NCBI RefSeq assembly: GCF_024139115.2
Contig: NC_085141.1
Location: 371,465,925-371,529,924 of the forward strand
Reading direction: 5' to 3'
Length of the DNA stretch: 64,000 nucleotides
Source: Armigeres subalbatus
Taxonomy: Eukaryota; Arthropoda; Insecta; Diptera; Culicidae
Part shown: in pieces, positions 11,581 through 22,943 of the stretch
Numbering within the stretch: position 1 is the first letter of the stretch
Layout of the letters: each line of letters opens with the position of its first letter
Translations under genes and position numbers: made by a program
The notes under the pieces: generated by a model
Seen by the model: only the letters and a program-made list of their open reading frames with translations
Databases searched by the model: none
What the model was told of the DNA's origin: nothing

Positions 11581-12120
11581 TTGGAGAGAAGTATGTCGGA
11601 CAACATTGTTTGTTACACTGACGGCTCCCTCTTCGAAGGTAGAGCGGGTGCAGGTGTCTACTCGCGTGAGCTAAGATTGGAACAGTCCCACTCACTGGGT
11701 AGACACTGTACTGTCTTTCAAGCGGAAATATTTGCCATTATGTGTGGAGTGCAATCCGCACTGCAGAAACACATGATGGGCAAAGTAATATACTTCTGTT
11801 CAGATAACCAATCAGCTATCAAAGCCCTCGCTTCGGGCAACTCAAGGTCGAAGTTAGTAATCGCATGTCGAACTCAATATGAGGAACTAAATTCAGTTAG
11901 TACGTTGCACCTTATATGGGTACCTGGCCATTCTTCCATAGCTGGAAACGAATTGGCTGATAAGCATCACAAGACTTTTTTGGTCCTGAGCCAGCTATTC
12001 CAATATCTAATCGATTGATTAGCTCTTGGGCTTCCACTCAGCACAAACGGTATTGGAGTAGTTTGGATTCATGTCGACAAACAAAATTGTAAATCCGAGA
12101 GCCATCTCCGGTAGTAGCTA
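11581..12120 (+). pseudogene. RNase H domain of LOA/I-type LINE
   Basis: The frame at 11,581-12,018 encodes a type I RNase H fold: CYTDGSLFEGRAGAGVY (first Asp), VFQAEIFAIMCG (Glu), YFCSDNQSAIKAL (second Asp), HLIWVPGHSSIAGNELADK (His and last Asp). All catalytic carboxylates are present. After a frameshift near 11,975 the usual following block continues (HKRYWSSLDSCRQT) and then stops at the boundary with the next element. No gag or 3' UTR of this LINE can be seen. Confidence 0.85.
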
Positions 12121-12121
12121 A

Positions 12122-13455
12122 CTATTGAGCGAATCTGTCTAAACAAGATTGAAGTGTTTTTTTCACGTTTGCTGTGCCCTTGTTGACATACAGTTTCGGG
12201 GTGGTGAAGTGGACCAAGACTGACTTGGAGGCGTTAGAACAAGCAGTACGAGTGGCGTTCACTAAGCATCGCATGCGCCATCCAAAATCGTCCATTGAGA
12301 GAGTCACCCTGCCACGTACAGTAGGAGGAAGAGGCGTCACCGATATACAAACACTATGTGTTTCCCAGATCCAGCAGTTGCGAAGATACTTCATGGAAAG
12401 CCAGAACCGCCACGAAATCTATCGCGCTGTGTGTGAAGCTGACCACGGATTCAGTGCCCTGCATCTGGCGCAGGAGGACTATCAGCTGAATTGCGACATC
12501 AAATCTGTCGACGAGATGATCGCATCGTGGAAGCAGAAGGAGTGGCATGGGACGCACCCCCATCAACTGGAGCTGGAACATATCGACAAAGCGGCGTCGA
12601 ATACGTGGCTGGTGTGGGGTGAACTCTCCTCAGAAACAGAAGGATTCATGGTAGCCATCCAGGACCGGGTAATTGCGATGAAGAACTATCGGCACTACAT
12701 ATTGCAGGAAAAAGTGGAGGACCGCTGCAGGGTAATCCAGTAGGAGAGACGATCGAACATATCGTGTCCGGGTGTTTCAGCCTTAGCTGATTCAGCCTAT
12801 CTCGGTCGCCATAACGAAGTAGCCAAGATTGTGCACCAACAGCTTGCTTTAAAGCACAACTTGGTTAACCAGTTTGTCGCCTACTACAAATATGTGCCTG
12901 TCCCGGTTCTGGAAAATAGTTTCGTGAAGCTGGGATTGCGAGATCATAACGGATGTCCTCATTCGTGCCAATCGGCCCGATATTGTGGTCTACGACAAAA
13001 GGATGAAGCGGGTAACCCTCATCGACATTGCTGTACCGCTAGACCATAATGTCCAAACAACATTCTTCAACAAGATAACGAAGTACCACGACTTGGAGGA
13101 GGAGTTGAAGCAGATCTGGTACCTGGAGGACGTGCGTATAGTTCCGGTTGTTATCTCACCATCGTCGGAATCGTCCCGAAATCTCTTCTGAGATCCTTAG
13201 CAGAGCTGGAACTATCTCATAACCTCCATAGCATCCAAAAAACAGTGGTTCTTGGAACTTGCAACATCGTAAGAAGATTCCTGAACCACCATAACTAATA
13301 CATCCAGTGCAAACGTTTATTATAGGATTTTAAGTCAACCGGCGAATGAGATCCACAGAGCCTAATCCCTTTGGCATTCAGATTGCCCGGGGTTAAGTAA
13401 AAATTCCCAGCACGCTTGCTGAGGAAGTGCCAAAACTCTATAATAATAATAAATA
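12122..13455 (+). mobile_element. RLE-bearing (R2/R4-like) LINE, 5'-truncated
   Basis: Only the RT thumb and the C-terminal nuclease region survive, followed by a 150-bp 3' UTR ending in (TAA)n at 13,440-13,453. A C-terminal CCHC plus RPD...D arrangement is the hallmark of early-branching LINEs with a restriction-like endonuclease (R2, R4/Dong and relatives). It begins where the LOA-type element breaks off. Confidence 0.7.
12174..13299 (+). pseudogene. RT C-terminus with restriction-like endonuclease motif
   Basis: Frame 12,174-12,743 contains LLTYSFGVVKWTKTDLEAL and LPRTVGGRGVTDI, then HGTHPHQLELEHIDKAASN. A frameshift near 12,736 interrupts a CCHC-like motif whose later half reads GETIEHIVSGC (H-x4-C, about 12,742-12,774). 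Further on, RPD at 12,973-12,981 is followed after exactly 14 residues by D at 13,024-13,026 within VTLIDIAVP, which fits the published RLE pattern K/R-P-D-x(12-14)-D/E. The frame shifts again near 13,190 and closes at VRRFLNHHN. No palm catalytic motif remains. Confidence 0.75.
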
Positions 13456-14170
13456 TGAACTTGAGTTCTACTTTCACGAATAAAGAATGGTAATCTAGAA
13501 TGATATTAAATTTAGGTTTAGTTTTATTTATAAATTATTAAACGAATACTGATTAAAGTAATATTCTAAGATAAAAAGTAAATATCAAAACAGAAATGAA
13601 AAAAAAGAACATGAAAAAATAAAAAAATAGATTTTTTACTTATACAGGACAAAGTGTGCTTTCAAAAAGATGCCTTTATGTCCAGCCGAATTAACTTCAT
13701 TAAATTTTATTGATTTTCGTTTTTATCTTAAACCCCTACAATATTGCTTTTCGAGTTTCCGTTTTTTGCAACAAATCGAGGGTGATCTTGTTTCTTACCC
13801 AGAGGCAAAAGGATGGTAAGTGGAAAAGATAGATAAAATAGATATTTCATTGAGACCTTCAGAGATATTTCATTGCCTTCGATCAGTGATTTTTATATGC
13901 ATTCTTTGAATTGAATTGAATTGAACTTTTAATTGAACATATTTTCCATAACAAGCACAATTGATACACACTATATTCATTGCCACTCGAAAACATCTTC
14001 GACCGTACCGAGAATCACTCACCATTTCCGGATTGGCCTTTGTTCGCAACTGGCTAACTGGAGCCACTTCATTACCGCGTCTACATGACAGCAATTCTTG
14101 GAATTCCATATCACCCAGATTAAAGCTTATGTTTTTAAATAAAATACAAAGAGTATCGAATTTGATAACG
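13456..14170. other. AT-rich intergenic DNA upstream of the RIP-like gene
   Basis: No repeat or gene recognised. Short frames (13,961-14,176 + and 13,870-14,109 -) have no known motifs. This stretch holds whatever distal regulation the next gene has. Confidence 0.4.
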
Positions 14171-14171
14171 C

Positions 14172-14208
14172 TTTAAAAGCGGTTCACCACAAGACGTGCA
14201 CTTTCAGT
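14172..14208 (+). promoter_or_regulatory. Candidate core promoter: TATA-like box plus Inr
   Basis: TTTAAAAG at 14,172-14,179 lies 34 bp upstream of the A in TCAGT (14,204-14,208), the insect initiator pattern. That spacing is right for TATA/Inr. Start at 14,206 would give a 42-nt 5' UTR. Inferred; no transcript data. Confidence 0.45.
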
Positions 14209-14247
14209 ATAGTACCGTCTGGCAATCCAATCACTCAAAGCAGCAAA

Positions 14248-15660
14248 ATGCGAAATCTATTTTCTCGCCACAAGCGTCATACCCGTCCCGTCCTTACGGG
14301 TGATTTGAAAATTTTTCGAACGACCAAAAGATCTTATCTCAAGTTCATCGATGTCCTGAAATCCGAACTAACCGAACCTGACGAGCGCTACGGCAGCATT
14401 AGGGTTACGAAGCGGGACAACGGCATAACCAAGGTCATCATCGAGGACAGTGACACCAACACTAAAATTGGTTTCATCTACCGGAATCGGGATCTATATT
14501 TCGTAGGACTCGTTGTTGGGAACACGTTCTACGTCGATAAGGAAGTCTACGAAAAAGATCATCAGAGGAAACTACCGACCGCCTGGACGAACGTGATCGG
14601 CGTGTCCGAAATCGAAGCCCTGTCCAAGCCTTTACAGTACCGTGAAATTCTACCAGATCGTACAAATACTTGGCTTCAAATTGGGAAAATCGGCCACTCG
14701 TTGAGTCAGCTCGCGCAAATCGGAGACCAGAAAGAGCGTATGCCAATCATAAAGCAGCACTTGGCTCCATTCGTGGTGGCATTCTCCGAAGGCATCCGAT
14801 TTCCCGTAGTTGCCCAGTTAGTACAAGAAGCGTTCCGGAAGATTGACGGCACTGTGCCTCTATCTACAAATATAGTAGATCGGCTGAGTCTCGGTCACCC
14901 TTCCGAACGGACGCCGGATGATGTTTTCACCATTTACTCATTGCTGTTGTACTGGGGCAAACTATCAGATCGGGTGTCCGCATTCTACGCGGATCCACCG
15001 ATACAAATGCCTCCCCTCAAGGAAGGCCTGTACACCCTCAACTTGGAAAAGAACCAATTGAACACCTTGCTGGGAGTTGCCGTCTCAAATCGCGTTCCGA
15101 AACCAACTCCAACTACAACTACGGTTAAACCGAAAAAACCTAAACGGCCTAAACGTGATCTTATGTCGTGGTTCGGACATACGAACCATCCTAATCCAGC
15201 CCAGCTGGCGCAGCAGATCGATTACGTCGACTTTGAAGGCAATGTGCCGCCTCAGGTAAACACGACTGCTGTCACGCACAGCCCGGATGTGATCGGTGCG
15301 TTACATCTGCTCACTGTGGCCATGATGTATTTGTGTGGAAAAAAGAAAAGCATTCCATTGGACAGCGCTCAAGACTATCGCGATCCAAGGGAGGCTCTTG
15401 CCGTGGCCGTCGATATTTCCGACCGTTTGGGATGTTCGCTCAAGAAAGCAGGCCTAGAGGAGGCGATTGGATTCGAAAAAGAGCTGGAGCTGCAACGCCA
15501 AATCGCCAAGGCGCTGGTCGAAGGCGATGATGTGGAGCGGGTTTTAACCAAATTCATAGAGCAGCATCTGCAGGGGATTGGGTTGGTTGAGAGTTTGAAG
15601 AAACAAATTATTAGCGCGTTGGCTATCGAAAGAGGGCTAGCACAGGAAGATGAATTTTAG
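14248..15660 (+). CDS. Ribosome-inactivating protein (rRNA N-glycosidase)-like, intronless
   Basis: The 470-residue product has a RIP fold signature in residues about 22-260. RIPs remove one adenine from the sarcin-ricin loop of 28S rRNA and stop translation. Visible hallmarks: RSYLKFIDVLKSEL (29-42) as the N-terminal helix; LYFVGLVVGNTFYV (83-96), giving the first substrate-stacking tyrosine, probably Y95; Y131 as the likely second; FSEGIRFPVV (179-188) with catalytic E181 and R184 at the correct spacing of three; and YWGKLS (235-240) with W236. The start has a good insect context (CAAAATG). No signal peptide or lectin (B) chain is seen, so a cytosolic protein is likely. Residues 282-303 form a Pro/Thr/Lys linker ending KRPKR, which is followed by about 165 residues I do not recognise (hydrophobic helix near 348-362). 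No frameshift or internal stop. RIP genes in mosquitoes are established as horizontally acquired; whether this copy is expressed or active is unknown. Confidence 0.85.
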   Translation: MRNLFSRHKRHTRPVLTGDLKIFRTTKRSYLKFIDVLKSELTEPDERYGSIRVTKRDNGITKVIIEDSDTNTKIGFIYRNRDLYFVGLVVGNTFYVDKEVYEKDHQRKLPTAWTNVIGVSEIEALSKPLQYREILPDRTNTWLQIGKIGHSLSQLAQIGDQKERMPIIKQHLAPFVVAFSEGIRFPVVAQLVQEAFRKIDGTVPLSTNIVDRLSLGHPSERTPDDVFTIYSLLLYWGKLSDRVSAFYADPPIQMPPLKEGLYTLNLEKNQLNTLLGVAVSNRVPKPTPTTTTVKPKKPKRPKRDLMSWFGHTNHPNPAQLAQQIDYVDFEGNVPPQVNTTAVTHSPDVIGALHLLTVAMMYLCGKKKSIPLDSAQDYRDPREALAVAVDISDRLGCSLKKAGLEEAIGFEKELELQRQIAKALVEGDDVERVLTKFIEQHLQGIGLVESLKKQIISALAIERGLAQEDEF

Positions 15661-15676
15661 GAAAAAGGATGTTTTC

Positions 15677-15682
15677 AATAAA
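15677..15682 (+). terminator. Polyadenylation signal AATAAA of the RIP-like gene
   Basis: AATAAA starts 17 nt after the TAG stop, followed by T/GT-rich sequence (15,692-15,720) suitable as a downstream element. It implies a very short 3' UTR. Confidence 0.6.
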
Positions 15683-17009
15683 TGATAAACCTTGTCTTTT
15701 ATATTGTCTTCTTGTCTTTCAATATTTCAATTAGATTTCAATACTAATCAAATCTATATCAGGAAGGAATCAGATCAGATCCGAACAAAAAAACAATTAC
15801 AATCAAATCAAATTCGGAAGGGGATTTAAAAAAAATGTAGAAGAATTAGAACCCGGAAAAGATCATATTAGAATTAGAACTAGACAAGATTCCAGGACTA
15901 ATTGAATCAGAATCCATGAGAAATCAAATCAGTGTTTAGAAGCAGAAACAGAATCATAATAAAATTGGAGTAGAAACAAATAAATATTCGAAAGAAATCA
16001 GATCAGAATCCGAAGATAACCATGTCCGAATTCGAAAGGAATTAGACCTGGATCCTGGAAAAACCAGAGCAGTATCCGATAAAAAAAAACATCGAGAGAT
16101 AGGTATCAGGCAAAAATCAAATAAAAAGTTAGTGAGAAAGAGGTATCTTTTTTTATATCCCTACGATTCCGAGAGTGAAAATCTCCGGTTCTGAGAAAAA
16201 GCCTCCGATTCTGAAAGAAACCCAATTCCAAGAAAACTACTACGATTCCGATAATTAACTTCCGATTACGACATGAATCTTCCGAAACTATCCAAATTCG
16301 CGAGTGGAATTCTTCGAATCAAAGTGAAGCATCCTCCAATTCCAAGAGCGGAATCCTCTCATATCGACAGAGGAATACATTCCGATTCACAGAGCGGAAT
16401 TCTCCGATTCCAAAAACGGAATGCACTGATTCCTCTATTCTAAAAGCGGACTTCAGCAATTCCGAGAGCAAAATCGTCAGTGGAATTCTCCGATTCCGAA
16501 TGCAGAATTCTTCGGTTCCGGCAAATTCTGGAAGCGGACTCCTCAAATTCCGGAAGTGGAATCCCCCGATTATGGGAGCAGAATCTTCCGATACTGGACG
16601 CAGAACGCCCTGACTCCGGAAGCGGAATTCACCGATTCCGGAGATGAGATCCTCCGACTCAGAAAGCGGCGATTCCAGAAGCGGAACCATCCAATTTCGA
16701 AAACGGAATGTTCAATTCAGAAACGATATCCTCCGCTTCTGAAAACGGAATCCTTTGATTCCAGAAGCGGAATCCTTCTATCTCGAAAGCGGATTCTTCC
16801 AAGTCTGAGTGCAGAATCTTCGGATCGAACCTTCCGATTTCGGAAGCGGAATCCTCCGATTCCAAATGCAGAATTTTTCGATTTCGGATTCCGATTCTGA
16901 TTCCTTTTATTCCGAAAATGGAATTCTTTGATTCCGAAAGCTGAATACTTCGGTTTCAAAAGCGGAATCCTACGAATCCGAGGGCAAAATTCTTCGATTT
17001 TAAAAGTAG

Positions 17010-17950
17010 TACCGTCAACTGGGGGGAAGATGATCATTGAGGTGAAGATGATCATTTGATGTGTCAGTCAAAAGTGCTAAATTTTTTTATGAAACGGTAG
17101 TCAACAATATTCTCCGCTCAAGTAATGTTTCCGCTAGGTAGAAATCCGAGTTTTTCGATTATAATCATGAAAATGTATTTTGTGGAAGAAAAAGAGAAAT
17201 AGTCATAAATGACGCTATTTTCGCATCAAATATTGACTTCTTAGACTTCTTTACGTAGTAAATTCAACATTCATACAAATAACCTAGTGTATTTTGACTA
17301 CTAGGTCATAATGGTTTTAGTAGAGCTGTCTTGATCAACTTCACCCCAAACCAGATTATTCAAAAAATGTGTGATAATTTAATTTAATTTAATAAATGCG
17401 AACGCATTTCAGAAAACTAAAGTTGTTGATTATTGCAACGTATAGCAGTACATGTTTTGAAAATATTTGTTTCGATTTAAAATGTAAACACACATTCAGT
17501 GTTGGTAAAAACTCAAAATCTCAAAACTCATCGATGATTCAAATCAAGCGTGAGTTGAAACGCACCCAACTCAGCACCTTAAAACTCATGGATGAGTTGA
17601 ATCATCCATTTGAATCATCGTAGGTTTTCTTTTGTTCTCCTTCGTTAAAAACAGCAAATTGACGTTTGTCGCATAAAATATTTGACACTCTTCCATGTAT
17701 AAGCAAAAAATTGCCCTCAAATTGATTTCAAATGCGTTTTTTAACCGAAATGATTTTTTGGCAAATGAGTGAAATGATGCGTTTTAGCATGAAAAATTCA
17801 AGCGTGATGCATTCCTTTAAAATCGTGGACGATTTCGTTCGCACGGGAGGGCTCGTTGATTGAGATTTATGAGTGATTTTACCAACACTGCACACATTGT
17901 TATTGCATGTTTTGTCTTAAAAATTATCATCTTCCCCCCAGTTGACGGTA
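17010..17950. mobile_element. TA-flanked MITE inserted in the satellite
   Basis: Perfect inverted termini CCGTCAACTGGGGGGAAGAT begin after TA at 17,010-17,011 and end before TA at 17,949-17,950. The satellite resumes on both sides. The 937-bp interior is AT-rich and has no transposase. Similar in layout to the element at 308-1192, with different termini. Confidence 0.85.
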
Positions 17951-20443
17951 TTCTGCTATTTTGGAAGCGGAATCCTCTTATTCCGAGTGCAGAATCGTAA
18001 TCCTCTGATTTTAGGAGTGGAATCCTCCAATTCCGAGTGCAGAACACTCGGATGTCGGTAGCGGATCCTGGAGGCGAAACACTTCGATTTCGAAAACTGA
18101 TTTCTCCGTTTTTTAAAGCGGATTCCACCGATTCCGAAAACGGAATTCTTCAATCCGGATGCGGGATTCTCCAATTCCGAGTGCAGAATCTTCCCAATCT
18201 GGAAGCGGAATCCTCTGATTCCAAAAGCGGAATCCTACATTTCCAGAATCTGCCGACTCCTGTAGTGGAATCATCCGATTCCGGAAGCGATATTCCAAGT
18301 GCAGAATCTTCCGATTCTGGAAGAGAAATCATCTGATTCCAAAAACGGATTCCTTTGATTCCGAAAGCGGAATCCTCCGGTTTGCAAAACGGAATCCGAT
18401 TTTTGGGACGATCTTCCAATTCTGAGTGCAGAATTCTCCGATTCCGAAAGCGGAATTCTCTTATTCCGAATGCAGAATCTTTCGGGATTCGGGAGCGGAA
18501 TCCTCCGGAATATCACAATTCCAAGTGCCCTCTCGACACTCTCGGAATCTTCTGATTCCGAAAACGGAATCTTCTGACATCAAAAGCTGGATCCTGCGAT
18601 TCCGGAATGCTGAACCCTCAAATTCCGGAAGCGAAATCCTCTAACTTCATACAATTTTTGCGATTCCGGAAGTGGAATTCCACATTTCCTGAAGCGGAAT
18701 CCTCAGATTCTGAAACCAGAATCTTCCGTTTCCGGAAGCTCAATCCTCCGATTCTGGAAACGGAATCCACCAGTTCCGAATGCAGAACCGATTCCGAGTA
18801 CAGAACCTTCTGATCCGATTCCAAAGCGGAAACCTTTTATTCCGAATGCAGAAATCTCCGATTCCAGAAGAGGACAAACATCCTACAATTCCAAAATCTT
18901 CGGATTTCTGAAGTGAAAGCCTTCAATTCCGAGTGCAGAACATTCCTAATCCTGAAACGGAATCCTCTAATTCCGGAAGCGGAATACCCTAATTCCAAGT
19001 GCAGAATCTTCCGATTCTGGAAGCGGAATCCTCTGATTCCGAAAACGGAATCTTCTGATTTCAAAAGTTGGATCCTGCGATTCCGGAAGTGGAACCCTCA
19101 AATTCCGGAAGCGGAATCCTCTAACTCCGAGTGCAGAACCTTCGGATTCCAGAAGCGGAATCCTACAATTCCGAGAGCGGAATCATACAATTTCTGCGAT
19201 TCCGGAAGTGGAATCTCAAAATTCCGGAAGCGGAATCTACCGATTCTGAAAGCAGAATCTTCCGTTTCCGGAAGCGCAATCGATTCTGATTCTGGAATCG
19301 CAATCCTTCGATTCCAAACGCAGAATCTTACGAATCCTGAAGCAGCATCCTCCGATTTCAAGAATGTAATCCTCCTATTTCAGAAGCGGAAACCTCTTAT
19401 TCCGAATGCTGAATCTTCCGATTCCGGAAGAGGAATCTTACAATTCCAAAATCTTCGGATTTCGGAAGTAGAATCCTTCAATTCCGAATACAGAATATTC
19501 CGATTTCTGAAACGGAATCCTCTGATTTCAAAAATGGGATCCTCCGATTCCGAAAGCGAAATTTTCAAATTTCGGAAGCGGAAACCTCTAACTTCGAGTG
19601 CAAAACCTTCAAATTCCGGAAGCAAAATTCCGAGTGTGGAATTCTTCGCTTTCTGCGATTTTGGAAGCAGAATCCTCCAATTCCGGAAGCGAAATCCACT
19701 AGTTCCGAATGCAGAATCTTCCAATTTTGGAAGCGAAAGCCTCCGGTTCCGATTGCGGAATCTGACGGATCCGAATGCAGAATCCCCCGACCTCAAAAGT
19801 TGAATCTTCCGAATCCAGAAGCAGATTCTTCTGAAAGCAGACTCCTCCGGCAGATTTCGGAAGTGGACTCTTATTCCGAGTGTAGAATCTTCTGATATCG
19901 GAAGCGTAATCCGGATCGGAATCGGAAGCGATTTTGGGAACGGAATCCTCCAATTCCGCGTGCCGAATTCTCAGATGTCGGTAGCGGAATCCTTTAAATC
20001 CGAGTGCAGAATCTTCTGATTTCTGAAGCGGGATCTTTTGATTCCGGAGGAGGAATCCTACAATTCCAAAATCTTCGGATTTCAGAATCGGAATTCTTAA
20101 ATTTCGAGTGCAGAATCTTCCTAATCCTGAAGCAGAATACCACAATTCCAAGTGTCCTTCGGACACTCTCGGAATCCTCTGATTCCGAAAACGGAATATT
20201 CTGATTTAAAACGTTGAATCCTGCGATTCCGGAAGCGGAACCCTCATTCCGGAAGCGAAATCCTCTAACTTCTATTCATACATTTTTTGCGATTCCGGAA
20301 GTGGAATCCTCCGATTCTGAAAGCAGAATCTTCCGTTTCCGGAAGCGCAATCCTCCGATTCTGGAAACGGAATCCACCAGTTCCGAATGCAGAATCTAAA
20401 GCGAAATCTTCCGATTCCGAGTACAGAACCTTCTGATACTGCC

Positions 20444-20592
20444 CAGCAAACACCAGATCGTATATCATAGCGAATGTACAAAGTAGAGGCCATATACGTA
20501 CAGTTTGCATGCAGTCAAATGGAGGCATGCGCCTATATCGCCTCCACCTTGTGTACTTATTCGCAATCATATGCGATTTTGTGTTAGCTGTG
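20444..20592. mobile_element. Small MITE in the satellite
   Basis: About 150 bp with long imperfect inverted ends: CAGCAAACACCAGATCGTAT at the left and the complement of CAGCTAACACAAAATCGCAT at the right. The satellite continues either side. Target duplication not resolved. Confidence 0.65.
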
Positions 20593-22943
20593 TGGAAGCG
20601 TAATCGTCCGGTTTCAAACGCGGAATCCTACGAATCCGAAGAATTAAATCCTCCGATTCCACAGCGGAAACCTCTTATTGTGTGTGCAGAATCCTCCGAT
20701 TCCGGAAGAGGAATCCTACAATTCCAAAGTCTTCGGATTTCGGAAGTGGAATCCTTCAATTCCGAGTGCAGATTATTCTTAATCCTTAAGCGGAATCCTC
20801 TGATTCCGGCAGCGGAATACTTCAATTCCAAGTGCAGAATCTTCCGATTCTAGAAGGGGAATCCATTGATTCCGAAAACGGAATCTTCTGATTTCGAAAG
20901 TTGGATCCGGCGATTCCGAAAGCGGAACCATGCAATTTATGCGATTCCGAAAGTGGAATCCCATAATTGCGGAAGCGGAATCCTTCGATTCTGAAAGCAG
21001 AATCTTCCGTTTCTGGAGGCGGAATCCACCAGTCCCAAATGCAGAATCTACCGATTCTGTAAAAGGAATCCTACAATTCCAAAATCTGCAGATTTCAGAA
21101 GTGGAATCCTTCGATTTCGAGTGCAGAATATTCCTGAGCCTGAAGCGGAATCCTCTGATTCCGGGAGCGGAATTCCATGTACCGAAGCGGAATTCTCTGA
21201 TTCCAAAAACGGAATCTTCTTATTTCAACAGTTAGATCCTGCGATTCCGGAAGTGAAACATTGAAATTCCGGAAGTGAAATCCTCTAACTCCGTGTGCAA
21301 AACAATCGGATTCCAGCAGGGGAATCCTACATTTCCGAGAGCGGAATCATACAATTTCTGCGATTCCGTAAGTGTAAACCCACAATTCAGAAAGCGCAAT
21401 CCTCCTATTCTGGAAGCGGAATCCCCCAGTTTCGAAAAGCGAAATCCTCCGATTCCGAGTACAGAACCTTCTGATTCTGGATACGTAATCCTCCGATTCC
21501 AAACGCGGAATCCTACAAATCCGAAAGCAGAATCCTCCGATTTCAAGAATTAAATCCTCCGATTCCAAAAGCGGAAACCTCTTATTCCGAATGCAGAATC
21601 TTCCGATTCCGGAAGAGGAATCCTACAATTCCAAAATCTTCGGATTTCGGAAGTGAAATCCTTCAATTTCGAGTGCAGAATATTCCTAATCCTGAAACGG
21701 AATCCTCTGATTCCGGAAGCGGAATACCCCAATTCCAAGTGCAGAATATTCCGATTATGGAGCGGAATCCTCTGAATCTTCTGATTTCAAAAGTGGGATC
21801 CTCTAACTTCGAGTGCAGAACCTTCGGATTCCAGAAGCGTAATCTTACAATTCCGTGAGCGGAACCATGCGTTTTCTGCGATTCCGGAAAAGGAATCCCA
21901 AATTCCGCTAGCGGAATCATAAAATTCCAAAAAAAGCAGCATCCTCCGATTTCAAGAATGAAATCCTCCTATTCCAGAAGGGGAAACTTTCTTATTTCGA
22001 ATGCAGAATTTTCCGATTTCTGAAACGGAATCCTCTGATTGCAAAAGTGTGATCCTTCGATTCCGAAAGCAGAATCTTCAAATTTCGGAAGTGGAATCCT
22101 CTGACTTCGAGTGCAAAACCTTCAAATTCCGGAGCAGAATTCCGAGTGTGGGATCTTCCGATTTCTGCGATTCCGGAAGTGGAATCCTACAATTCTGGAA
22201 GCGGAATCCTTCAATTCCGAAAGCGAAATCCACCAGTTCCGAATATAGCATTTTCCAATTTTGGAAGCGGAAGCCTTCGGTTTCGATTGCGGAATATGAC
22301 GAATCCGAAACGAAACCTCAAAAGTTGAATCTTCCGATTCCAGAAGAACTTCGAAAGCGGAATATTACGAATCTGAGACAGACTCTTTCGATTTTCGACT
22401 TGGAATCGCCCAAATCCGGAAGCGAAATCCTTTTATTCTGAGTGTAGAACCTTCCAATTCCTGTAGCACAATCCTCCTATTCCGAAAGTGGATTCCATCA
22501 ATTCGGAATGCAACATATTCCGATTATGAAAGTAGACTCCTCCAGTTCCGAAAGCAGAATCCTCCGACTACAAAAGGAACTTTCGATTTGAAAGCGGAAT
22601 CCTTCAATTCTGATCGCAAAATCTTTCAACTCCGGAAACTAAATTCCTCAAGTGGAAGCCTCCACTTCCAAAAGTGGAATCTTCCGATTCCGAAAGCGGA
22701 ATCCTCCGATTCTGCGAGCAAAATTCTGCGATTCCTAAAGTGAAATACTCCCGTTCCGGATTCGGAATCTTCTGATTCCAGAAGCAGATCCCTCTGAATC
22801 TGGAATCAGAATCCTCCGATTTCTGAAAAAGAACCCTCCGATTTCGGAAGCAGAATCCTCCGGTTTCGGAAATGGAATCTTCAAATTTTGGAAGCGGAAT
22901 CGTTCGATTTTGAGAAACCCTCTCGAAATGGGTGTGTTTTGCC

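Larger units (their letters stand above)
9640..12120 (+). mobile_element. LOA/I-type LINE, broken
   Basis: A GC-rich leader (9640-10143) is followed by the start of an endonuclease, the C-terminal part of an RT, and a complete-looking RNase H, in the order seen in LOA and I clade elements. Mosquito LOA elements such as Lian carry RNase H, so LOA is my first guess; I or R1-like with RNase H is possible. The middle of the element is replaced by about 350 bp of unrelated AT-rich DNA, and its 3' end is missing where the next LINE begins. Confidence 0.75.
15740..22930. repeat. ~7-kb degenerate satellite, 22-bp unit with TTCCGGAA core
   Basis: Units approximate GATTCCGGAAGCGGAATCC plus a few bases, about 22 bp per repeat, clearest from 16,150 to 22,900 and decayed at 15,740-16,150. 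The unit is close to palindromic, so both strands look alike and many false frames appear (SSDSGSGI/FRFRNRRIP-type). Superimposed is a larger period: the block 'TTCCAAAATCTTCGGATTTC' recurs near 18,890, 19,440, 20,060, 20,725 and 21,630, and 'TGCGATTCCGGAAGTGGAAT' near 18,660, 19,195, 20,288, 21,357 and 22,167. MITEs interrupt it at 17,010 and 20,444. No gene. Confidence 0.85.

Noticed and set aside
16319..22441. Many 60-296-codon frames with SSDSGSGI or FRFRNRRIP repeats as elastic or silk-like proteins
   Set aside because: They come from a near-palindromic 22-bp satellite, alternate between strands and are broken by unit-length changes.
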